A stretch of 11,547 nt of DNA, taken from contig JAEURE010000051.1 in assembly GCA_016789485.1 (NCBI GenBank), positions 1 through 11,547 on the forward strand, in the 5' to 3' direction. The translations under genes and the position numbers were made by a program. The DNA comes from Anaerolineales bacterium (GTDB taxonomy: Bacteria; Chloroflexota; Anaerolineae; Anaerolineales; Villigracilaceae). Under the pieces are notes generated by a model. The model saw only the letters and a program-made list of their open reading frames with translations. It did no database searches and was not told the origin of the DNA. Positions 1-6,076 of the stretch are shown piece by piece (position 1 is the stretch's first letter; the number at the start of each line of letters is the position of its first letter).

Positions 1-342
1 ATCCAGCATGGACTCTGGGGATTTGACGACATAATCCAGAGCGCCGGATTTGAGCGCTTCCACGGCAATGCGTTCATTGCCATAACTCGTCATTAAAATA
101 ATGGGAGTGGCAAGCGGGTCGTTATGGTTTGGGAGAAGTTCCATGCTCTCCCCGTCCGGCAGACGCCAATCGGCGATAATGAGTGCAGGTTCCCGCTCAA
201 GCATATGCGCGCGCGCCTCAGTCAGTGAGCGGACGCGGTGAATAAGAACTTTGGAATTCTGATCTTCGAAGGCGCGTTGAATTAATTCCGCGTGAGGGTC
301 TTCATCTTCAATGAGCAGAATATTGATCGCATCGTATGTCAT
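1..342 (-). CDS. Receiver-domain protein, C-terminus cut off by the window edge (response regulator or hybrid kinase)
   Basis: Reading the minus strand from the ATG at 342-340 gives 114 residues (MTYDAINILLIEDEDPHAEL...) open to the window edge. This is nearly a whole CheY-like receiver domain. The acidic pair E12/D13, phosphoacceptor D58 (in IIADWRLPDG), switch T85 (LMTSYG) and K107 (YVVKSPE) are all in place. In the family, D58 accepts phosphate from a sensor kinase. The YVVKSPESM ending resembles receivers that sit at the front of REC-PAS-histidine kinase proteins, so the missing part may be a hybrid kinase; that is inference. The start lies only 6 nt after the stop of the upstream receiver gene and has no clear Shine-Dalgarno sequence, so translation is probably coupled to it. 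The two genes likely form one leftward operon. Confidence 0.85.
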   Translation of the reverse strand, partial: MTYDAINILLIEDEDPHAELIQRAFEDQNSKVLIHRVRSLTEARAHMLEREPALIIADWRLPDGESMELLPNHNDPLATPIILMTSYGNERIAVEALKSGALDYVVKSPESMLD

Positions 343-348
343 TGGGTA

Positions 349-792
349 TCAAATGCGCGGGTGGGTATTCCAGCCTAGCCAGTAAAAACCGAGGTCATGC
401 ATTAATTTACTGAATTCTTCAAACCCCACCGGTTTTACGAGGTAACTGTTAACATGATTGCCGTACGCCTGCGCCACATCCCTTTCGGCTTCAGAGGTGG
501 TAAGAACGATAACTGGAATGTTTTTTAGAACATCCTCTTCTTTGATTATACGAAGCACTTCGAGCCCGTCTACGCGCGGCAGACGGAGATCAAGAAGGAT
601 CATGTGCGGGCGGGGGCTGATCTCGGGGTCTGCAAACTCATTTCGTCTGAACAAATAATCCAGCGCGACCTGCCCGTCTCGAAAATGCTCTATCTTATTG
701 GCAATGCGATGATCTTCCAGGGTGCGGATCACCAACTCAGCATGATCGGCATTATCTTCCACAAGCATAACGATTACGGGTTCACCCTTCAT
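349..792 (-). CDS. Rcp1-like single-domain response regulator
   Basis: A 147-residue protein consisting of one receiver domain and no output domain. Visible conserved residues are E12/D13 for metal binding, phosphoacceptor D68 (ILLDLRLPRVDG), T98 (VLTTSEAERD) and K120 (YLVKPV). The long insertion before D68 (RRNEFADPEISPRPH) is typical of the Rcp1 subgroup, which often partners phytochrome-like or GAF-containing kinases. It would act in the cytoplasm as a phosphorelay shuttle or by protein-protein contact, not as a DNA binder. The start is supported by a strong GAAGGAG ribosome site at 805-799, about 6 nt before the ATG. An extended -10 box sits upstream at 846-838. It is divergent from the partner-switching operon and followed after 6 nt by another receiver gene. 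The family call is firm; the partner kinase is unknown. Confidence 0.93.
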   Translation of the reverse strand: MKGEPVIVMLVEDNADHAELVIRTLEDHRIANKIEHFRDGQVALDYLFRRNEFADPEISPRPHMILLDLRLPRVDGLEVLRIIKEEDVLKNIPVIVLTTSEAERDVAQAYGNHVNSYLVKPVGFEEFSKLMHDLGFYWLGWNTHPRI

Positions 793-837
793 TGCATTCT
801 CCTTCGTTTCCGTATTGTAAACGATTTGGACTTCTCA

Positions 838-846
838 AGTATAACA
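838..846 (-). promoter_or_regulatory. Extended -10 promoter for the receiver genes
   Basis: On the minus strand the sequence reads TGTTATACT, an extended -10 (TGn plus TATACT, hexamer at 843-838). Transcription would start near 831, about 39 nt before the ATG at 792. No good -35 element is seen, which extended -10 promoters can tolerate. This is a sequence-pattern prediction only. Confidence 0.5.
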
Positions 847-847
847 T

Positions 848-874
848 TTCAACTTTACAGGATGGAAAGTTGAA
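848..874. repeat. 9-bp inverted repeat between divergent promoters
   Basis: TTCAACTTT (848-856) and AAAGTTGAA (866-874) form a perfect 9-bp inverted repeat with a 9-nt spacer. The repeat centres are 18 bp apart, somewhat more than one helical turn. It abuts the minus-strand -10 box, lies in that promoter's spacer/-35 zone, and is about 40 bp upstream of the plus-strand -10. It could be an operator for a dimeric regulator, or a hairpin. No regulator is identified. Confidence 0.4.
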
Positions 875-911
875 GAGCGGGTTTTCCGCCTAAATCCTGC
901 CTACAGGAACG

Positions 912-920
912 TGATATAAT
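912..920 (+). promoter_or_regulatory. Extended -10 promoter for the partner-switching operon
   Basis: TGATATAAT contains a perfect TATAAT at 915-920 preceded by TGn, a strong extended -10. The region 17 bp upstream has no recognisable TTGACA. Transcription would start near 927, leaving a leader of about 38 nt before the ATG at 965. It is the only strong promoter seen ahead of the three rsb-like genes. Confidence 0.65.
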
Positions 921-964
921 CCCGCAATCAACAACAAAATCCGTCATCTTATGAAGGAGAAGTT

Positions 965-1300
965 ATGGAAATCACCACTCAGGAATTCAAACATTGTGAT
1001 TTGATTAAAGTAAAGGGCCGTGTTGATAGTGCCACAGCTCCTGATTTTTCTAAAGCGCTCGAAAAAGCGAACAATGATGGAAAATTTAAGATCGCAGTTG
1101 ATATGAGCGAACTGGAATATATGTCCAGCGCCGGGTTCCGCGCCCTGCTTGCCACCCAGAGAAACTGCAAACGCTACAACCGCGGCGAATTGGTCCTCGT
1201 CAGTGTTCCCGAACGCATTCGCGAGGCGTTGGAACTGGCCGGATTTACGGAACTCTTCAAAACGTTCGATGATCCCATTGAAGCAGTTGGCAGCTTCTAG
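965..1300 (+). CDS. STAS-domain anti-sigma factor antagonist (RsbV/SpoIIAA type)
   Basis: A 111-residue single STAS domain, close to the usual RsbV/SpoIIAA length. The hallmark phosphorylation loop is YMSSAGFRALL (residues 52-62). By comparison with RsbV (MDSTG) the phosphorylated serine should be S55, with S54 next to it. In this family the unphosphorylated antagonist binds the RsbW-type kinase and frees its sigma factor or other partner; RsbW phosphorylates and inactivates it, and a PP2C phosphatase reactivates it. All three roles are encoded here in order. The start is set by AAGGAG at 954-959, 5 nt before the ATG. Two hairpins follow the stop codon, separating it from the kinase gene. The family assignment is firm; the binding partner is inferred from gene order. 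Confidence 0.94.
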   Translation: MEITTQEFKHCDLIKVKGRVDSATAPDFSKALEKANNDGKFKIAVDMSELEYMSSAGFRALLATQRNCKRYNRGELVLVSVPERIREALELAGFTELFKTFDDPIEAVGSF

Positions 1301-1318
1301 GAACGCTTCCCGCGTTCC
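1300..1318 (+). other. Hairpin at the STAS gene stop codon
   Basis: GGAACGC (1300-1306) and GCGTTCC (1312-1318) form a perfect 7-bp stem with a 5-nt loop. It begins on the last base of the TAG stop. No T-run follows, so it is more likely an mRNA-stability or processing structure than a terminator. Confidence 0.5.
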
Positions 1319-1334
1319 CGGCTAATTAACAGAC

Positions 1335-1376
1335 ATGCCGCTTCGTCTACCCTGATTGAAGCGGCATAAAGTTTTT
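1335..1376 (+). terminator. Attenuator-like hairpin before the RsbW-type gene
   Basis: ATGCCGCTTC (1335-1344) and GAAGCGGCAT (1358-1367) form a perfect 10-bp stem with a 13-nt loop. It is followed by AAAGTTTTT (1368-1376), a short T-run. The form suggests a partial intrinsic terminator inside the operon. The T-run ends only 4 nt before the ATG at 1381, where a ribosome site would normally be. The large loop and short T-tract make full termination uncertain. Confidence 0.5.
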
Positions 1377-1380
1377 ATTC

Positions 1381-1791
1381 ATGGCACACTCAACATTTCC
1401 AGCCAGGTTTGAATTTTTGGACGAGATACGTAACCTCGTTGCTGAAGTTGCACGCGAAGGCGGCTTCACGGAAAAGGAAGTCTACTCCCTGCAGCTCGCC
1501 GCCGACGAAGCCGCGTCCAACATCATCGAACATGCGTATGCGGGCGTATCCAACGCATCTCTTGATGTCACTTGCGAATTGGACGGGAATGAACTCATCA
1601 TTACAATGCGTGATAGAGGGAAACCGTTTGACCCATCCAAGGTAAAACAACCAAACCTGAAAGCAGACCTTTCCGAACGACAGATCGGAGGGCTTGGAAT
1701 ATACCTGATGCGAAAACTCATGGATGACGTCCGCTATGAAGCCAATTCGCGCACAGGTAATCTATTGACAATGATCAAGCGAAGGGGATAA
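1381..1791 (+). CDS. RsbW-type anti-sigma factor / serine-protein kinase (GHKL ATPase fold)
   Basis: 136 residues forming a HATPase_c_2 domain, the usual size for RsbW/SpoIIAB. Conserved ATP-binding motifs are present: the N-box with E43 and N47 (ADEAASNIIEHAY), the G1 box D78-x-G80 (RDRGKPFDP) and the G2 box GGLGIYLM from G103. In the family this kinase phosphorylates the STAS antagonist on serine and, when free, binds a sigma factor or another target. It is cytoplasmic. The start at 1381 is the first possible one: an in-frame stop lies at 1357-1359 with no other start codon between, and the conserved FPAR segment begins at residue 6. Unusually, no Shine-Dalgarno sequence is visible, and a hairpin plus T-run lies directly upstream. 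Its own end carries the ribosome site of the next gene, 5 nt downstream. Confidence 0.93.
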   Translation: MAHSTFPARFEFLDEIRNLVAEVAREGGFTEKEVYSLQLAADEAASNIIEHAYAGVSNASLDVTCELDGNELIITMRDRGKPFDPSKVKQPNLKADLSERQIGGLGIYLMRKLMDDVRYEANSRTGNLLTMIKRRG

Positions 1792-1796
1792 ATCCC

Positions 1797-4700
1797 ATGA
1801 ACGCGGCAAATCGGGATTCATGGGATTGGCGTCAGCTCGCCAGCCTGGGGGAAGACCTACGCAATAAAGATTCATTAAGCGCACAACGGGATGGAATTAT
1901 CGCCATGGCAAACCGCCTCATTGAAGGTGTGGTGGAAGTCTGGCTTAATGAAAAAGTTTTCCGCCTGCCGGATTGGAAGGACGGTTCAACATTCCCTCCC
2001 CAACCCACACTGGATGGAATGAAACAAGCCATCAAAACGGGAAAACTCTTCATCAAACAAAAGGCGACAAAAAGCAGCGCTTCTTCCGCGACCTTTGCCG
2101 CGATTCCCCTCGAAGATCAGGGGATCGCGCTGGGAGCGCTCCAAGTCAGCCGCCCCAAGGGACCTCTCTTCTCCACTGAAGAATTAAACCTGCTTCAGGC
2201 GCTTGCCCAGATCGTGGCCGTCAGTTTAATTGCTTCACACAGGTCCGAGGTCGAACAATTCCGTCTGCGGCAGCTTAATCTTGTGCGCGAAGTCAGCGCT
2301 CAGATCGCAAACGTTCTCAACCTGAATGACCTCTCCGCGCGCGTAACGGATTTGATCCAAAAAACATTCAATTTTTATTATGTTGCCATTTTTACTCTTG
2401 AACCAAATTCCAACGCACTGCGTTTTCGCTCCAGCGCCGTCGCGCCACGCAAAGGAAGGAAGAAAGCCTCTATCGCGCTGGAAGTGGAAATCGGTCAGGG
2501 TCTGATCGGCGAATCCGCAAAACTTGGTGAGCAAATCGTCTGTGACGATGTTCAAGCTGACCCGCGCTACCGCTTTATCGACAGCCTGCCTGAAACAAAA
2601 TCCGAAGTTGTCATTCCGCTGAAAATTGAAGACCGTGTGCTCGGTGTATTGGATGTGCAAAGTAATCATAAAAAAGCCTTTCATCCAAATGATCTGCTCA
2701 TCCTGCACGCACTTGCAGACAATATTGCCCGCGCCGTGGAAGGTGCGCGGTTATACAGTTCCCTGCGCCGCCGTGCGGACCAACTCACCCTTGTCTCTGA
2801 GGTCAGCAAAAGCGTAACATCCACACTCGATCTATCGCAATTGATGCGTGATGCTGCTTCATTAATTCATGAAAAGTTTGGGTATCCGCATGTGTCGCTG
2901 TTTACAGTTCACCCCAACCGCCGCTTGATCGTCTATGAAGCTGGCAGCGGCAAGCGCAGCAAAAAACTGGAAGGCTTTTCCATTCCACTTGATGATAGAA
3001 CAGGTCTGATGCCCTGGGCCGCACGAAATGGAATAACTGCGCTTGTAAACGATGTTTCAAAGGATGAGCGCTATATTCATTCGCCGTTGCCGCCCAAGAA
3101 TACACAGTCTGAACTTTGTGTGCCCTTGATCTTCAATGAGAATGTGATAGGTCTGCTGGATATTCAATCGGACAAATTGAATGCCTTCACCGAAGACGAC
3201 AGGATGATGTTCGAAGCCGTGGCAGATACGATGGCGGCAGCCATCCGCAATGCAGATTTGTACCGCTCCGAGCAATGGCGCCGCCAGATCGCAGACAGCC
3301 TGCGCGAAGTGGCAGGTTTGGTTTCCGACAACGTCGGCGTGGACGAGGTACTTGAGACCATCCTCGCTGAACTGGACCGTAACCTGCCCATTGACGTTTC
3401 AGCGATATGGCTCCTGCAGGATGGCCAGCTTTGTCTCTCTGCCGTACATGGAATTGACGCAGGGAAGCTGGAAAATGTGTGCATCAGCAACCCAGATGCG
3501 ACCTATGCAATGGCAGAAGCCCTGGTCTCTGACATTCCCATTATCCGCCGCAGCGATGAGCCGATCTGGCCAGCAGGGTTGGCGGCGGGATATGATGGAA
3601 ATTATTCATCCATTGCTGCGCCGCTGCGTGTGGGAGATCGTCCGTTGGGAGTACTGGCCTTGGCGCATCATACGTCCGGGCGGTATGGCCACGAGGCGCA
3701 GGATATCACTACAACTTTCGCGAGTTACGCTGCCGTAGCCATTGAGAATGCGCGCCTGTATGACTCGGCACAGGAACAGGCGTATGCGTCTGCGGCGCTG
3801 TTGCAGGTGGCACAGGCCGTTGTCAGCTTGAGTGACCTTGAAGAAATTTTAAGTTCCATTACGCGTATCATGCCAATCCTTGTGGGTGTGAAGCGCGTTG
3901 CCTTATATCGCTGGGATGCCGAGAGAAAGTCGTTTACCGCTTCGCAGGAATATGGCTTTTCGGAAAACGAAGAAGAGATCATGACAGAAAGGGAATTCCA
4001 TGAAGGCGTATTCCCTTTGCTGGATTTTGCAAAAGAAGAAAATCATCTCATCACATATGCTCTTAAACCTAACGCGTTGCCGAATTCCTGGCTGAGAATC
4101 AAGCCCGAGGTCCAGAATGAAGCGGATATGATGGGCGCGGATCGCCTGCTGATGGCGGTTCCGCTTTCCATTAAGAACGACCTGTTCGGCGTCATGTTGA
4201 TCGAAGAGACGGAGAATGGGCGTCGTTTTCGTTCGCGGCGTATCGAGATCATCAATGGGATCGCACAGCAGGCCGCACTTGCGATTCAAAACGATCTTTT
4301 GCAGCAGGAGATGGTGGTACGCGAACGCCTCGAAACGGAAGTTCAACTGGCTCGCCAAATCCAGCAGACTTTCATCCCCCAGTCTTTGCCCACATACCCC
4401 GCCTGGCAGATCGCCGCGCGCTGGCGCACAGCACGGCAGGTGGGCGGTGACTTTTACGATGTGATCGAACTGCCAAATAAAAAGCTGGGTATTTTTATTG
4501 CGGATGTGGCAGACAAAGGCATGCCTGCCGCTTTGTTCATGGCGCTCACGCGGACTCTGGTGCGTGCTGCCGTCATTGAAACTGCCTCCCCTGCTGAAGC
4601 GTTGAGCCGCGTAAATGATCTGCTATTGCCCGATACGCAGCAAGGCATGTTCGTGACCGCCGTTTACGGTGAGTTGGATATGGAGCAGGGAAAATTCACG

Positions 4701-5069
4701 TACGTGAACGCGGGACATAACCCGCCGTTTTGGGTAAAGACAAACGGAGAAATTGAAAAGCTCACGCGCACTGCAATTGCCCTTGGAGTAATGGAACAGC
4801 CTAACATTCAAGAGCGCACGATCTCTTTATCATTTGGTGACAAGCTTCTGCTTTATACCGACGGTCTCACTGAAGCATTTTCAGCGGAAGGCACCCTCTT
4901 CGGCGATACACGTTTAATGGAGGCGCTGAAATCCACGGAATCACACACATCTGACGAAGTGATCATTGTGGTGGAAGAACATTTGAATGAATTCATCGGC
5001 CTCGTTCCATTGGGAGATGACCTCACCATACTCGCGATCCGAAGGGTGGCAGAGCCTTCAACGATATAA
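1797..5069 (+). CDS. Multi-GAF PP2C-type phosphatase (RsbU/SpoIIE family)
   Basis: A 1090-residue cytoplasmic protein without signal peptide or obvious membrane helix. I see about five GAF-like units at residues ~15-150 (degenerate), 157-322, 325-488, 490-655 and 658-835. They are joined by helices ending in ENARLYDS-like signatures (ARLYSS, ADLYRS, ARLYDS). A switch helix (QLARQIQQTFIP, ~850-865) leads into a SpoIIE phosphatase domain to ~1083. Metal-binding motifs are intact: GGDFYD with D885, IADVADKG with D903, NAGHNPP, YTDG with D1022, and DDLT with D1074/D1075. The expected job is to dephosphorylate the STAS protein encoded first in the operon when the GAF array senses a ligand, redox state or partner. 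The ligands cannot be read from sequence. GAAGGGGA at 1781-1788, inside the previous gene, serves as ribosome site. Most RsbU proteins are far shorter. Confidence 0.94.
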   Translation: MNAANRDSWDWRQLASLGEDLRNKDSLSAQRDGIIAMANRLIEGVVEVWLNEKVFRLPDWKDGSTFPPQPTLDGMKQAIKTGKLFIKQKATKSSASSATFAAIPLEDQGIALGALQVSRPKGPLFSTEELNLLQALAQIVAVSLIASHRSEVEQFRLRQLNLVREVSAQIANVLNLNDLSARVTDLIQKTFNFYYVAIFTLEPNSNALRFRSSAVAPRKGRKKASIALEVEIGQGLIGESAKLGEQIVCDDVQADPRYRFIDSLPETKSEVVIPLKIEDRVLGVLDVQSNHKKAFHPNDLLILHALADNIARAVEGARLYSSLRRRADQLTLVSEVSKSVTSTLDLSQLMRDAASLIHEKFGYPHVSLFTVHPNRRLIVYEAGSGKRSKKLEGFSIPLDDRTGLMPWAARNGITALVNDVSKDERYIHSPLPPKNTQSELCVPLIFNENVIGLLDIQSDKLNAFTEDDRMMFEAVADTMAAAIRNADLYRSEQWRRQIADSLREVAGLVSDNVGVDEVLETILAELDRNLPIDVSAIWLLQDGQLCLSAVHGIDAGKLENVCISNPDATYAMAEALVSDIPIIRRSDEPIWPAGLAAGYDGNYSSIAAPLRVGDRPLGVLALAHHTSGRYGHEAQDITTTFASYAAVAIENARLYDSAQEQAYASAALLQVAQAVVSLSDLEEILSSITRIMPILVGVKRVALYRWDAERKSFTASQEYGFSENEEEIMTEREFHEGVFPLLDFAKEENHLITYALKPNALPNSWLRIKPEVQNEADMMGADRLLMAVPLSIKNDLFGVMLIEETENGRRFRSRRIEIINGIAQQAALAIQNDLLQQEMVVRERLETEVQLARQIQQTFIPQSLPTYPAWQIAARWRTARQVGGDFYDVIELPNKKLGIFIADVADKGMPAALFMALTRTLVRAAVIETASPAEALSRVNDLLLPDTQQGMFVTAVYGELDMEQGKFTYVNAGHNPPFWVKTNGEIEKLTRTAIALGVMEQPNIQERTISLSFGDKLLLYTDGLTEAFSAEGTLFGDTRLMEALKSTESHTSDEVIIVVEEHLNEFIGLVPLGDDLTILAIRRVAEPSTI

Positions 5070-5229
5070 AATTAGTTGATTTTCGTGGGAACATTTTCAC
5101 TGTTTTGAGCGTTAGTGTTCTTCATGAGCGCCTAATTCGGCACCCATGACCAAAGTACCTTCCACTTTGCGAATTTATGAAGTATCCTTGCAAAAATTTT
5201 CAACCAGAGGAGATAAGGAGATTAACCTC
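5070..5229 (+). other. 160-bp intergenic region, no gene seen
   Basis: Between the phosphatase and the lipoprotein I see no RNA gene, no strong terminator and no convincing promoter. The only firm element is the ribosome site AAGGAG at 5215-5220, 9 nt before the lipoprotein ATG. An open frame extends upstream to 5146, but its residues (MTKVPSTLRIYEV...) precede the signal peptide and are probably untranslated. Confidence 0.5.
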
Positions 5230-5919
5230 ATGAAGTCCCAGTATCGTATGCTTTTTGCTTTTGTTGCATTATTAACCAGTGTCAGCCTGGCATGTTCAGC
5301 CCTTGCGCCTGCAGAGCCCACAGCCACATCCATTCCAACCAACCCGCCTCCCCCAACAGCGGCTCCATTGCCGACCGCGAGCGCTCCATTGCCAAACCCA
5401 AGCGGACCCTCCAACCCGGCCGGCGGACCTTCCGGAAACACCACGACCAGCGGCACAAGTTCGGACATCGTAACATTTGTGGATGAAAATAATCTGTTCG
5501 GGTTCGACCTGCCCGGGGATTGGTACTACGAACACAATGCGTATGACAATTACTATGTGGATACATTCACCTCCCCGGATGAATCCTCAGCAAAGATCGA
5601 AAGTATCGTCTACAATGACGGAACAGCCTTCAATAATTCAGACAGCGCGGCTACCGCATTAGCCTGGCTGAATCAATTTTACAGCTACACCGGCCAAGAA
5701 GGTGATATCCGTGTCTCGAAGCACCAAGTTGAGAAGGATGGCTCCGAAAGCCTCGAATGGTCATCCAAAGGCGGCGACTATTCCGGTAAAACTTTTTATG
5801 AAGTGCGCGGTGATAATCGCAAGACATTTATGCTGTTCACAGTCTGGTACATCAATGATATAGATCAGGAAACGCTCGACATTGTAAATAACGCAGTCCA
5901 GACCTATTACATTCCGTAA
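5230..5919 (+). CDS. Secreted lipoprotein with Pro/Ser/Thr-rich stalk, function unknown
   Basis: 229 residues from the ATG at 5230. This start was preferred over an upstream ATG at 5146 because AAGGAG (5215-5220) lies 9 nt before it and a normal signal peptide begins there: MKSQYR, then hydrophobic MLFAFVALLTSV, then SLAC with the lipid-modified cysteine at C22. Position -3 of the lipobox is Ser rather than the usual Leu/Val/Ile. Residues ~27-78 form a low-complexity stalk rich in Pro, Thr, Ser, Ala and Gly. The remaining ~150 residues form one domain with many Tyr, Trp, Asp and Asn. Its opening, FGFDLPGDWYYEHN, resembles PsbP/DUF1795-like folds, but this is a weak resemblance. It should sit on the outer face of the cytoplasmic membrane. 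It has no operon partner: a strong terminator follows. Confidence 0.85.
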   Translation: MKSQYRMLFAFVALLTSVSLACSALAPAEPTATSIPTNPPPPTAAPLPTASAPLPNPSGPSNPAGGPSGNTTTSGTSSDIVTFVDENNLFGFDLPGDWYYEHNAYDNYYVDTFTSPDESSAKIESIVYNDGTAFNNSDSAATALAWLNQFYSYTGQEGDIRVSKHQVEKDGSESLEWSSKGGDYSGKTFYEVRGDNRKTFMLFTVWYINDIDQETLDIVNNAVQTYYIP

Positions 5920-5933
5920 ACAGCCCTTGCAGT

Positions 5934-5976
5934 AAATAAAAATGCGGCTCTCTGAACAAGAGCCGCATTTTTATTT
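5934..5976 (+). terminator. Strong Rho-independent terminator
   Basis: A perfect 18-bp inverted repeat (5934-5951 and 5959-5976) with a 7-nt loop. The GC-rich core ATGCGGCTCT / AGAGCCGCAT is flanked by an A-run on the left and TTTTTATTT on the right. It ends the lipoprotein transcript. Because it is symmetric it could also work from the other strand. It insulates the dehydrogenase genes that follow. Confidence 0.93.
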
Positions 5977-6037
5977 CACTATCCTAAACGTGAGAGCCCT
6001 AACCTTGATCCTTTCAGCCCGCCTACGGCGTGCCTTT

Positions 6038-6046
6038 TGTTATAAT
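6038..6046 (+). promoter_or_regulatory. Extended -10 promoter for the E1/E2/methyltransferase genes
   Basis: TGTTATAAT contains a perfect TATAAT at 6041-6046 preceded by TGn. No clear -35 is present at the normal spacing. Transcription would start near 6053, giving a leader of about 24 nt before the ATG at 6077. It lies just after the 5934-5976 terminator. Confidence 0.65.
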
Positions 6047-6076
6047 CCTATGTAACCAAAACTCAGGAGAGAGTTC

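Noticed and set aside
877..889. Small hairpin GCGG-GTTTT-CCGC before the partner-switching operon
   Set aside because: Only 4 bp of stem and no T-run on either strand; easily due to chance.
1365..1370. CATAAA as a -10 box for the RsbW-type gene
   Set aside because: Only a loose match with no -35 or TGn extension, and it lies at the end of a hairpin; not enough to call a promoter.
2235..2708. 157-codon open frame on the minus strand
   Set aside because: It lies wholly inside the GAF-phosphatase gene, has no ribosome site or recognisable domain, and is a shadow of the real frame.
3250..3738. 162-codon plus-strand open frame in another frame
   Set aside because: It is nested in the phosphatase gene, whose own frame encodes a clear GAF domain here; the alternative protein is Trp/Arg-rich with no family features.
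3903..4358. 151-codon minus-strand open frame
   Set aside because: It is antisense to GAF5 and the switch helix of the phosphatase, with no supporting start signals.
5071..5136. AATTAG / CTAATT inverted pair after the phosphatase gene
   Set aside because: Six AT-rich bases separated by over 50 nt are not a meaningful structure, so no terminator is called there.
5146..5229. Upstream in-frame start for the lipoprotein
   Set aside because: It would put 28 polar residues before a normal signal peptide; the ATG at 5230 has a ribosome site and fits a lipoprotein start.
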